DNA of 22,080 nucleotides from CAYNST01 sp964399955. GTDB lineage: Bacteria; Pseudomonadota; Gammaproteobacteria; Pseudomonadales; Cellvibrionaceae. The first letter of the stretch is position 1; each line of letters opens with the position of its first letter. The position numbers were made by a program, and so were the translations under genes. The stretch spans positions 1 through 22,080 of the forward strand of contig CAYNST010000050.1 of NCBI GenBank assembly GCA_964399955.1, in the 5' to 3' direction. Shown piece after piece: positions 1-9,600 of the stretch. Below the pieces are notes generated by a model that worked only from the letters and a program-made list of their open reading frames with translations, was not told the origin of the DNA and ran no database searches.

Positions 1-66
1 GTTTAGTTCAAGCCATTAAGCCTGAGTTGCGGCTGAGCCGTGGCCGCTCGTGCGGTGTCGGAAACG

Positions 67-81
67 CTGCCGCTTCGGCAG
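67..81 (-). terminator. Possible hairpin downstream of the acylphosphatase gene
   Basis: A perfect 6-bp stem, CTGCCG/CGGCAG, encloses a 3-base loop. It lies about 36 bases past the stop codon of the acylphosphatase gene. There is no T-tract on either side, so a factor-independent terminator role is only a guess. I see no gene in the remaining bases from 1 to 116. Confidence 0.2.
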
Positions 82-116
82 GGAAAGCAGCTGCGCTGTG
101 TGGCGGCAAAAGGTTG

Positions 117-389
117 CTACCGCCGAATATCAAACCGTGAAAAATCCCCTGCTTCCACGGATCGCACTTCAAGATGGCTCACTTCCGCAGTATCTGGTCC
201 AAGGGTCAGCCAATCCATCAACGCCTGCAGTGCCGCAACATCACCGCAGGCCAGCCCCTCTACCCGGCCGTCAGCCAGATTTCTGACCCAGCCCGTCAGC
301 CGGAGCGCCTGGGCCCGCGCCTGCGTGCTGGCTCGGAAGTAAACGCCCTGCACCCTTCCGGTTACCCAGAAATGTCTGGCTTCAGGCAT
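117..389 (-). CDS. acyP: Acylphosphatase
   Basis: A 90-residue cytosolic enzyme that hydrolyses the carboxyl-phosphate bond of acylphosphates. The length is that of the single-domain family. The signature GRVQGVYFRAS (residues 11-21) carries the phosphate-binding loop and the catalytic Arg19. GWVRN (33-37) supplies the catalytic Asn37, and a DGRVEG segment (40-45) follows. The reading frame stays open further upstream, but the ATG at 387-389 is preferred. It starts right before the conserved first strand and has an AGAGGA ribosome site 7 bases upstream. The gene stands alone: the nearest upstream gene on the same strand ends in a strong terminator (498-521), so it probably has its own promoter in bases 390-497. 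Family assignment is firm. The physiological substrate is unknown, as it is for most bacterial members. Confidence 0.93.
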   Translation of the reverse strand: MPEARHFWVTGRVQGVYFRASTQARAQALRLTGWVRNLADGRVEGLACGDVAALQALMDWLTLGPDTAEVSHLEVRSVEAGDFSRFDIRR

Positions 390-421
390 GGTGTTGTCCT
401 CTGTATTGTTTCGCCAAAGCA

Positions 422-440
422 CAATTGTTGGCAATTGTTG
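422..440. repeat. Two 9-bp direct repeats in the acylphosphatase leader
   Basis: CAATTGTTG occurs twice, at 422-430 and 432-440, so the copies are one helical turn (10 bp) apart. Each contains the palindrome CAATTG. The pair sits 33-51 bases upstream of the acylphosphatase start codon, a plausible place for an operator. I do not recognise the motif as the site of a named regulator. It could be chance. Confidence 0.4.
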
Positions 441-497
441 CTCGCATTGCAAACCCGCTTCCCGCAGCAAGATCCGGGGTACGCATTGATCCGCCGC

Positions 498-521
498 AAA
501 AAAAACCGCCCCGGAGGGCGG
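498..521 (-). terminator. Rho-independent terminator of the beta-propeller lipoprotein gene
   Basis: On the minus strand a perfect GC-only 6-bp stem, CCGCCC/GGGCGG, with a 4-base loop is followed directly by eight T residues. It begins about 35 bases after the lipoprotein stop codon and separates that gene from the acylphosphatase gene. This is a textbook intrinsic terminator. Confidence 0.9.
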
Positions 522-556
522 CAAGCGTTGCGAGTGGACAAAAACTCAGCCAAGCC

Positions 557-3355
557 TCAAGGGCTGGGCTCCAGCTCAACGGACAGCTTCTGCGTTTCAA
601 CATGGCAATTGGCTTCCGGTACCAGAATGTCGGTCGTGACATGGTCCGCGTAGCCCTCCAGTGAAATTTCCAGCGCCATTTCTCCAGACAACTCGAAAGG
701 GCCGGTAAATTGACAGACATCAGAAGATGTCACTGGACCCAACTCCGCCTGCCAGGCTCTGAGCTCATAGCGCATATCGTTCTGCACCGCCACGACACTT
801 GCGCTGCAGGCGTCGGCCCCGGGGCTGCTATCTGCCAGCGCAAGGCGCACAGACAGTGAAGGTACGGCAACATCAGTGCAGATTTCGGGGTCAAGCGGAT
901 GAGCCTCCAAGTAGAGTGACTGAGTACGCACGTGGCAACGGCCTTGGGTTACATCAATTCTTTGTACCGTGCTGGTATAACCCAGATGAGTGACTTCCAA
1001 TGTGTAGTCACCCGCCCGGTCTTTTGCGCCGCTAAAAAAGCAGTACTCGTGGCTGTCGTGCAGGGGCTGGCCAGTCAATAACTCCACATAGTCGCCATCG
1101 CGAATAGTCACACTCGCATCACAGCTTGAGGTGTTGTCCCGGGAGCCGCTCATATACAGCTCCAGCTGAATGCCATCGACGGATTCATCAGAGCAGGTGA
1201 CCAGTTGCGATGCCAGCGGGCCGGTTGCCTCTTCAGGTGCGTCCCAGTGGGCGGCCCAGAAGGCGTTGTTGTGCGCAAAAAACACTGCGTCACCGTGCAG
1301 TACGCCCCGGCTGCTCATCTGATATCTGTGATCAAATCCGGCATCTTTGCTCTCAGCCACAATAACACCCGCATCGGAAAGAACCGCACCCTCCCCCTCC
1401 AGCCCGCTGATATCCAGCAACTGCAAGCCGTTGTAACGCCACTCCACGCCGTACCGGTCATCACCCTCTTCAAAAAGCGAGATGGGCAAGGCGATGCGCC
1501 AATGGTCGTCGCTGACTTGCAGGAGACTCAAGGCGCGCAGGTTATGGATGGCCTCGCTGTAGGTCTGGGCGCTGCCCAGCAGCAAGGTGCCTACACTGAC
1601 GGGCGCGTCACTGGAGACGTCGATCAGCTCGGCCTTGATGCCACGCACAAAGCCGGATTCATCCGCGTCACGGCCGAGGGTGAACAGGTAACGAGTGTTC
1701 AGCGGGTGCATGTAAGTGGCAAAGCCCGGTACTTCCAGCTCGCCGATAATGACGGGCGCCAGACGGTCGCTCAGATCAATGGCGTAGAGTGGATCGGTCT
1801 GTTGGAAAGTAACAATATAGGCCCGCTCCGCTTCAAAGCGCACGGCAAAGATGTTCTCCCCGGGTTTGCCGATAGGAGCCGGTTGTGCGCTGTTGGGCAG
1901 TTGCGCCACCACATCCAGCTGATCGCCGGTTTGGCTCATGATGAACAGGCGATGCAACAGATCCCCCTGCCATTCGGTGGTCACAATGCGCAGGTCATCT
2001 TCGTGCTCATGCAGGCGAAACGCCGGGTCGCTGTTATGGTTGATGGTGCCGGGCACGCTGCCGCTTGCCTGATACTCCGGCCCCGCCTCCGCAAAAGCAA
2101 ACTTGTGGATTACCGTCTTGTGGCCACTATCGCTCCAGGCGGTGCCGGTCAAATAAAGTGATTGCAACGACATGCTCAACGCCTCGACGCTGGCGTTGAC
2201 GCACTGACTGCCCACCATTTGTTGGGTTTTCAGATTGACGGCGGTGACGTGAACCAGGCTGGTGAAACCCATATTTGCGTCTGTGCCCTGCTGCAAATAG
2301 CAGTTGCCGGTCAAAGGCTGCTTGCCCGCGCCCAGATCGTATTGCGGCAACAGTTGAGAGACCGGCGTTTCGGAGAGCGCCTGCTCATTGGCGTTGCGCG
2401 ACGCGACGTCGCCGTAATCCGGTTGAAGGTTGGCAAGCCAGGGTTCAAACCGGGTGATCAGGTAGAGCATGTCGCCTATGCGACGACTGTCGACGACTTC
2501 GCCGTCCATCTCCATGGCCCAGTCCTGTGCAGGTGCTGCGGGATCTTGCACATTGATCAGCTCTATGCGCACGCGGCCGTTGCGCGGCCCGTAATAGTAT
2601 CCAGGCGCGGAGCCTGCCACCGCACCGGATGATGACGAAGTGGCGCCAGGGCCTCCGCCGGTGCTGGACGAAGATGAAGTAAAGACAGGCGGCAGCGGCG
2701 TGGGATAGTCGTAATAACTGTGCTGCCGGCGAATAACCGCCAGATGAGTGGTGCTTTGCTGCTCGGACACCAGGTACATGTCTTCTGCCACGCCCCAGTC
2801 GCCGTTCAGTTCATAGTGGGTCACAACCTCCAACTGTTGGGTGGCGGGGTCTGTTGTTGCTATTTGAATGCCGGGCTGCTCAACTTCAAAAAAATCTCTG
2901 AGATGCGGTCGCGTGGCGACAAACCAGTGCTTGCCATCGTATTTGGCGTAGTCTGCCTCGTCCACCCCGGCCACGTGCACGTTGGTATCCGTAAAATCCG
3001 GTGGCTCGGCCCCGCCACCGGGCATGGGCGAGCCACTGCTGCTGGAGCCACCGCTACTGGGATTGTCAGCAACGGAGCCACTGCTGCTGCCGGAGCCGGG
3101 CACGGGTGCCCAGCCCCCACCGCCACCGTCAACACCGCCTCCACCGCCGCTGGAGCCTACTCTCAGGCGCAAACCATTCTTAATGTGCAGGTCCAGCGCC
3201 TCGGCGTCGGCCAATACCATAGCTTGCTCGGTCACAGGCGTAGGGCGCAGGTGACTGTAGTCAACCAATGGCTCTTTGTCCGGATCCACATCCTTTACAC
3301 CGCCACAACCGGCAAGCAACAGTCCGCCCAGGGCGAGAGTTGTTGGTAGTCGCAT
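557..3355 (-). CDS. Secreted beta-propeller lipoprotein (PF09826/COG4880-like)
   Basis: A 932-residue predicted lipoprotein. Residues 1-16 form a short signal peptide ending in the lipobox LLAGC, with Cys17 as the lipidation site; residues +2/+3 are glycines, so the outer membrane is likely. Two low-complexity Gly/Ser linkers follow, at about 68-115 and in the mid-220s to 250. The motif TNVHVAGVDEAD (124-135) and a later 'LRIVTTEW' stretch are typical of the secreted proteins with a beta-propeller distantly related to WD-40 repeats. The propeller appears to fill about residues 120-715. The C terminus (721-932) is a tandem pair of four-cysteine domains. The start is supported by a GGAGGAA ribosome site about 5 bases before the ATG. 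The gene is monocistronic, with an intrinsic terminator after it. No enzymatic residues are recognisable; a binding or scaffold role on the cell surface is only an inference. The family function is unknown. Confidence 0.85.
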   Translation of the reverse strand: MRLPTTLALGGLLLAGCGGVKDVDPDKEPLVDYSHLRPTPVTEQAMVLADAEALDLHIKNGLRLRVGSSGGGGGVDGGGGGWAPVPGSGSSSGSVADNPSSGGSSSSGSPMPGGGAEPPDFTDTNVHVAGVDEADYAKYDGKHWFVATRPHLRDFFEVEQPGIQIATTDPATQQLEVVTHYELNGDWGVAEDMYLVSEQQSTTHLAVIRRQHSYYDYPTPLPPVFTSSSSSTGGGPGATSSSSGAVAGSAPGYYYGPRNGRVRIELINVQDPAAPAQDWAMEMDGEVVDSRRIGDMLYLITRFEPWLANLQPDYGDVASRNANEQALSETPVSQLLPQYDLGAGKQPLTGNCYLQQGTDANMGFTSLVHVTAVNLKTQQMVGSQCVNASVEALSMSLQSLYLTGTAWSDSGHKTVIHKFAFAEAGPEYQASGSVPGTINHNSDPAFRLHEHEDDLRIVTTEWQGDLLHRLFIMSQTGDQLDVVAQLPNSAQPAPIGKPGENIFAVRFEAERAYIVTFQQTDPLYAIDLSDRLAPVIIGELEVPGFATYMHPLNTRYLFTLGRDADESGFVRGIKAELIDVSSDAPVSVGTLLLGSAQTYSEAIHNLRALSLLQVSDDHWRIALPISLFEEGDDRYGVEWRYNGLQLLDISGLEGEGAVLSDAGVIVAESKDAGFDHRYQMSSRGVLHGDAVFFAHNNAFWAAHWDAPEEATGPLASQLVTCSDESVDGIQLELYMSGSRDNTSSCDASVTIRDGDYVELLTGQPLHDSHEYCFFSGAKDRAGDYTLEVTHLGYTSTVQRIDVTQGRCHVRTQSLYLEAHPLDPEICTDVAVPSLSVRLALADSSPGADACSASVVAVQNDMRYELRAWQAELGPVTSSDVCQFTGPFELSGEMALEISLEGYADHVTTDILVPEANCHVETQKLSVELEPSP
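560..1195 (-). repeat. Tandem duplicated four-cysteine domain in the lipoprotein C terminus
   Basis: Residues 721-825 and 826-932 align as two copies of one domain. Both start with Cys, have a second Cys 24 residues later followed by a 'xASV' strand, a third in a 'C-x-F-x-G' context, and end in CHV-x-TQ-x-L. The cysteines are 721, 745, 772, 807 and 826, 850, 881, 917. Each copy has a 'L-x-GY' turn between the third and fourth cysteines, as in small beta-sandwich (Ig- or carboxypeptidase-regulatory-like) domains. The copies differ a lot between the anchors, so the duplication is old. Disulfide pairing within each copy is an inference. Confidence 0.75.
3011..3151 (-). repeat. Gly/Ser-rich low-complexity linker in the lipoprotein
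   Basis: About 47 codons, residues 69-115, encode runs of Gly and Ser with a few Pro. A second, shorter Ser/Gly run lies near residues 226-250. The stretch probably tethers the propeller away from the lipid anchor. The repetitive DNA may vary in length between strains. Confidence 0.7.
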
Positions 3356-3570
3356 CGCACTTCCTCCATAACCGTTATTGTTGTTTTGTTTGCCACATCC
3401 TCAGCAGTCAATCTATCACTCGCAGAAGGACGGGCAACAGCCGGTGGGAAATCAGTTTTTTCAAAGTGCGAAATAAATATCATTTGCCTGCGATTATCGG
3501 CGCCAGAACCGGTTGTATTTTATCGCCGACCTGGCTTGCACCAGTCCAAAAAGAAAACCGGCCGGCGAGC

Positions 3571-3592
3571 AATACTTATTTTGTTAAGTATT
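3571..3592. repeat. Perfect AT-rich inverted repeat
   Basis: AATACTTA and TAAGTATT form a perfect 8-bp inverted repeat around a 6-base centre, TTTTGT. It is in the spacer about 75-95 bases after the ndvB stop and about 215 bases upstream of the lipoprotein start. It could be a regulator site or a weak hairpin. The motif is not one I can assign. Confidence 0.5.
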
Positions 3593-3615
3593 TATCGCCT
3601 ATGTTATTTATCATG

Positions 3616-3647
3616 CCGCCCGTCGCCAAGAGGTGGCAGGCAGGCGG
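3616..3647 (-). terminator. GC-rich hairpin just after ndvB
   Basis: On the minus strand, a 7-bp outer stem with one G-T pair (CCGCCTG/CGGGCGG) and an inner GCCA/TGGC stem separated by a small internal loop form a stable hairpin. It starts about 18 bases past the ndvB stop codon. It lacks a T-tract, so it may protect the 3' end or work with Rho rather than act as an intrinsic terminator. Confidence 0.4.
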
Positions 3648-3665
3648 GGTATTATTGGTCGTGCA

Positions 3666-6600
3666 TCACACCGGCGTCACGGCTTCCAGCCCAGTGCCAA
3701 GTATCAAGCTCACATCATGCGCTCCCCCGTCCAGAGCCAAGCGCACAAGCCCATCCTGAATAGCCAACTCTGCGCCGTCCAGGCGGGCTTTGGCGGGCCT
3801 TGCATCGGGACCGGGGTCATCCCGCTGCACCCGGATGGTGTAACGGGTATCGGCCAGGTTGATCTCTGCCTCAAAACCGGGCCATTCCGCAGGAAGGCAG
3901 GGTGTCAGTTCCAGATGGTCGCCCACCCGCTTCACCCCTAAAATGCCCTCCATGCCGCCGCGATACATCCAGCCCGCCGCACCGGTGTACCAGGTCCAGC
4001 CCCCGCGCCCCTGATTGGGCGCAACAGAATAGACATCGGCTGCAACAACATAGGGTTCCACCTTGTAGCCTTGTGCTGCAACGGCCGTGTTGCCGTGGTT
4101 GATTGGGTTCAAAAGCTGGAATAGCGCATGCGCTCTATCGCCCTGCCCCAGGCGAACGTGGGCCAATATAGCCCACATGGCGGCGTGGCTGTACTGCCCG
4201 CCGTTTTCACGCAGACCGGGCGGATAGCCCTTGATGTAGCCGGGATCGTGGTGGGTTTTGTCAAAAGGTGGCGTGAACAGCAGAGCAAGGCCTTCATCGG
4301 GGCGAATCAGCAGACGATCAACGGAGTCCATGGCCTGCTTGGCCCTCAGCGGATCGCCTGCGCCGGATAACACCGCCCAGGACTGGGCGATGGAATCGAT
4401 GCGGCATTCATCGCTGTCCTTGGACCCCAGCCAGGTGCCGTCGTCAAAGGTTGCGCGGCGGTACCATTGGCCGTCCCAGGCGGAGGCTTCCAGCGCGGCA
4501 ATGGTCGCCTGCCGGTGAGCCGCCCAGCGACTGGCACGGGCCGGATCGCGCAGGCGGGCGTAAGGTATAAACAGCTCCAGTGTGCGTACCAGCAGCCATC
4601 CCAGCCAAACGCTTTCACCCTGGCCGGCTTCTCCCACGCGATTCATGCCATCGTTCCAGTCGCCGGTACCAATCAGCGGCAAGCCCAGCGTGCCGGTCAG
4701 GCTCAGGCACTGGTCCAGGCCCCGCGCGCAGTGCTCAAACATTGGTGCCACTTCGTCGGCCACTATAGGCTGGAAGAAGGCATCGTGCTGGCCTGGCTCC
4801 AGGACCTGCCCTTGCAAAAATGCGACGGGCTCATCCAGAATGGCTTCATCGCCGGCGGCCTTGATATAGGTGGCCGTGGCAAAACTCAGCCACACGCGGT
4901 CGTCGGAAATGCGCGTACGCACGCCCTGCCCGGAGTGCGGCAACCACCAGTGCTGCACATCGCCCTCAACAAACTGACGTGAAGCGGCCCGCAGCAAATG
5001 TGCCCGGGTATCCCCCGGCCGCGCAAAGGTCAGCGCCATGCCGTCCTGCAGTTGATCGCGAAAACCGTAAGCGCCACTGGCCTGATAAAACGCCGAGCGT
5101 GCCCACACCCTGCAGGCCAGCGTTTGATACAGCAGCCAGCCGTTGAGCATGATATCCATGGCCCGGTCCGGGGTTTTTACCTGCACGCTGCGCAACAGTG
5201 TATTCCAATGCAAGGCTACTTCCGCCAGCACGGCGTCCAGGTTTGCGGCCCGATAGCGATGAATCAACGCACGCGCAGCGTCCACGGAGCGCTCCTGTCC
5301 GACCAGGGCAAGGACTTCCACTGTCTCCCCCGGTTGCAGCTCAATCTGGCGCTGAAGAGCGGCACAAGGGTCCAGGCCTGCGCCGGCAGCACCGGACAGC
5401 GGCGTTCCGGCAAGCAGAGCAACAGGTGCTCTGCTATGGCCACGACGCCCCAGAAATTCGCTGCGGTCGGCGGTCCAACCGCTTTGGCGACCGCCTATAT
5501 CAGCAAAGGCCGTGCGCCCGCAAAAAGCCGCACTCCAGGGGTTGTGGGCCATCAATGCTGCGGAGGCTTCATCAAAGTGGGTGATAACAAACGGAGCGGT
5601 GAGGCCCCGCTGACTTCCCAACACCCACTCAAGGTAAGCAGTGACCGACAACCGGCGGCTGCGGTTGGAGTGGTTGGTCAATTTCAGTCGTGAGATCTTC
5701 ACCGGGTCTGCGAGCGGCACAAACTGTAGCAACTCGGCTTCAATGTCATGCGCCCGGTGCTCGAACCGGCTGTAGCCAAACCCGTGACGGGCGATATAGA
5801 CACCGCCGTCGTTGATGGGTTGTGCGGTGGGGCTCCAGAGTTCGCCACTTACCTCATCGCGGATGTAGATCGCTTCGCTTACCGGATCCAGCACCGGGTC
5901 GTTGGACCAGCCGGTCAACTGGTTTTCCCGGCTGTTGTCGGCCCAGGTGTAGCCGCTGCCTTCGGTGGACACTTGAAAGCCAAAGCCGGGATTGGACACC
6001 ACGTTGATCCAGGGGGCCGGGGTCCGCTGGCCGGCAGTGAGTACGGTCACGTATTCGGTGCCGTCTTTGTCGAACCCGCCCAGGCCGTTGAAGAACTCCA
6101 GACGCTCAAGCAAGGCCACAGGCGGCGCTGCCGGCGGCGGGACAACCGGCTCGCGCAGCGGCTGTTGCCCTCGGCCCGCTGGCGGCAGGTTTTGCGAAGG
6201 GGTCAACAAGCGTGTTATCTGCTGTGCCAGAGGTCCGCGATGGGCCACCAACACCACCCGTGCAACGGAATACAGTAAATCGCGGGTAGCAGGAGGAATA
6301 AGATCCGTGCGCAGGGTGAACACCGAGCCCTGAGCCAGTTCCGCGCCGAACCGGTGCCGGGACTGACTGCTGCGAACGGCCGTTTCAATGGCTATTTGCA
6401 GATCCTGCACATAAGAAGCAGCGCGTTCATTGATGATCACCAAGTCCACCGCCAGCCGCTTCATGCGCCAATATTCATGGGCGCTCAGCAATTGACTGAC
6501 CTGGGCCATGTCTTCCACATCGTCAATTCGCAGCAGCACAATGGGCAGGTCGCCGGAAATTGACTGTGACCAAAGGCCCGATTGCTCACCTGCACCGCGG

Positions 6601-9600
6601 CTGATGGTGGCGGAGTTGCTGCGAAAGCGCGGGTCGGTATAGAGAATGGGTGCAGCCAACCGCTGGAAGTCGGCCGCCGTCTCCGCATTCACACCAAGGT
6701 GACGCAACTGTACCTGCGCCTGGGTCCAGGCCAAGGTTCGCGCCCGCTCAAAGGCACTGCTGTCCAAATGTGTATCAATAAGATCCAGCAGCGCGCCGCG
6801 GCTTTCCGCCACCACAGTCCAGAAGGCGATGCGGGTCACCTTCCCCGGTGGTACCTTCAGGCTGTGGCGCAAAGAAAATATGGGGTCCAGAACCGTGCCC
6901 ACGCTGTTGCTCAAAGGTTTGCCCGCAGCAATGACTGCCGCTATGTCACCATTGCTGCCGGAGAAGAACTGCGCCCGATTGGTCTCGTATTGCACGGCCG
7001 GCTTGGTGGGCTTTTCCAGTACTGCAAAGTGCGCAGCCCAGAGCACGGGTTCGCCCTGTGCCCGAGGGCGACGCGTGGCAATGATGGCATTGCAGTCGGC
7101 CAGATACTCTGTCTGCACAAACATCTTCGCAAAGGCGGGGTGGGCGTTGTCGGTGGAACTGGCCGCGAGCACCACTTCCGCATAGGTTGTCAGCTCGATG
7201 GTGCGGGTATTGCGGCCGCCGTTGATCAAAGACACTCGGCGCACTTCGCCGTCGTCCTCGCCCGAAACAAGTACCTCTACGGCGGTGGTCAGGTCGCCGT
7301 CATGGCGGATAAATTCGGCGTGGTCCTCACCAAAGATGGCATCAAAACCGGCGGCGGTGCTGCTCTGGGCGGAAGTGCCCCAGACCGCGCCACTTAGGCT
7401 GTCGCGCATAAACACAAATGCCCCCCAGGAATCGCGGGTGACGTCCTCCCGCCACCGGGTAATCGCAATGTCGCGCCAGCGGCTGTATCCCGCACCACTG
7501 GCGGTCAGCATGACGGCATAGCGCCCGTTGGACAAAAGGTGCGTGATTGGACGAGACAGGGCGCCGGCCGAGCCGCTGTCAATGCTGCGCGTGTTGTTGA
7601 GCTCTGCCGACTCGTCAATGGGGGCGCTGCTCACCTCTTCCGCTCGCGGATGCGCAATGGCCACCACGCGCGGCAAACGCTCCTGCAACAACAACTCGCA
7701 GCCCTGCACCATTGGGTCGCGGTGGAAGCGCAGACGCATCTGGCCCTGGTTCAAGGCGTTGGCAATGGCAACGATGGTCATGCCCTGATGGTGAGCCATG
7801 TAGTTGCGGACAATGGCAAACTTCTGACCGTCCGGCAGGCGACTGCGGGTAAAATCCACGGCTTCATAAAAACCATAGTGGCCCCGGGCGCCCAAAGACT
7901 GCAGATGTTGGTAATTTTGCAGTGCGCCGACCGGATCCACCATGGTGGCAAGGCCGGTGGCATAAGGAGCAATCACGACATTTTCTGAAAGGCCGCGTTT
8001 CAGCCCCAGCCCGGGCACACCGAAATTGGAATACTGGTAGGTAAATTCCATGTCGCGAGCATTGAACGCGGATTCCGAGACACCCCAGGGAATGCCCAAC
8101 GCCCGACCATAGTCCTGCTGCCTTGCCACCACCAAACTGTTGGTTTGCGCCAGCAAACTGCCGGTTGGTGCACGCATCACCAAGGATGGCATCAGGTATT
8201 CAAACATCGAGCCCGACCAGGAAATCAGCGCGGAGCCCCCGCCCACCGGGGTGGCGCTGCGCCCCAGACGAAACCAGTGACGGCTATTGATATCACCCTT
8301 GGCAATGGCAAACAGGCTGGCAAGCCGCGCCTCGGATGCCAGCAAATCGTAACAACTGGCGTCCAGTGAGTTGTCGGCCGCCAGATAGCCAATGGACAAG
8401 AGTTTGCGTTCCGGCTCCAGCAGAAACGCAAAATTCATGGCCAGGGCCATGCTGCGCGCGGTGGTGGCTATTTCCGCCAGGCTGGATTGCAGCTCAGTGT
8501 TCGTCGAGCTGCGCTCCAGGTCGTGCCAGTGGGCCTGCATTGCCACTTGCAGCGACACAACCCAGTAGACCAACTCATCCTCTAGGCCTTCTTCGCCGGT
8601 CTCCGTCATCGCCACTGCGTCGCTTGTCAGCCGGTTCAGTGCGGCTTTATCTGAAAGCCCGGCACTGTGGCTGAGAGCCGTAGCAATTTCCTGCAATTTA
8701 TCAATCAGCGGACCTTTGTTTGCACAGGCAACCGGCAAGGCGGCGGCGCTGCGCTGCGCCAGGAGCACGCTGTCTTCGACGCCCTGCCGCGCCAAGGGCG
8801 CAATGAGTGCAGTCATCCACTCCTCGCAGGCTGTGGCCACCACCAATAGATGGCCCGCAAGGTTGCCGCTGTCCACTGATGACACATAAGCCGGCTCCAG
8901 TATGCGTAAGTCCTCGGTCCCATACCAGTTGTAGAAATGCCCCTTGTGGCGCGGCAGTCTTGCCATGGTGTTCAGGGTTTGCTGCAGGCGTTCAACGGCC
9001 TGATGGGTGCTCGCCCAGCCGAAGTCCCGCGCCGCAACGCAGGACAGGAGGTACAGCCCCATATTGGTGGGCGATGTGCGTCGGGCAATGACCGGTCGAG
9101 GATCTTCCTGAAAGTTATCCGGCGGCAGATAATTGTCCTCCGGCGTCACGAAGGTTTCAAAGAAGCGCCAGGTTTGACGAGCTATCAGGCGTAACTGAGC
9201 CGCCTCGTCATCATTGAGCACGGCCGCCGTCGCGATTGCGACGGGCCTGCTTACGTACAAGGCCATGGCCGGTGCCAGTAGCCACAGAATTGCAAACGGA
9301 ATTACCAGCGGCCAAGCATTGGGGGCGAGCATCACTACAGTGGTGACGACCATCGCGCCCAGCAGCACGCCGCCCGCCATGCGCCTATAAAAGCCTGCCA
9401 GAGTCAGTCGAGGCTTGCCGGTAGAACCGGCAGATGTTGTCCACTCCAGCAGGTGCTCACGGGTCATGAACATGCGTATCGATGTGCGCACGATGGCGTC
9501 ACCCATGCGCCAGGCCTGGTCGGGCAAAAAGATAAAAGTGCACAGCGCGCGCAGGCTCGCAGTTGCAAAGTCATCGCGCAGGTTGGCGAGGTGGCTGCTC

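Larger units (their letters stand above)
3356..3665. other. 310-base intergenic region between ndvB and the lipoprotein gene
   Basis: No credible coding sequence is seen here. It holds the leader of the lipoprotein gene at the low-coordinate side, an AT-rich inverted repeat at 3571-3592, and a GC-rich hairpin at 3616-3647 just after the ndvB stop. A weak minus-strand promoter candidate is TTGCCC, then 16 bases, then TAGATT, roughly 60-90 bases before the lipoprotein ATG. It matches the consensus at only 4 of 6 positions in each box. Confidence 0.6.

Noticed and set aside
1205..2161. Plus-strand open frame of 318 codons antisense to the lipoprotein gene
   Set aside because: It overlaps the beta-propeller coding region in full, has no family features, and starts with no good ribosome site that I could see.
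6582..7397. Plus-strand open frame of 271 codons antisense to ndvB
   Set aside because: It lies wholly inside the GT84-GH94 gene, whose minus-strand product has clear family motifs. The plus-strand product has no recognisable domain. GC-rich genes commonly give such long antisense frames.
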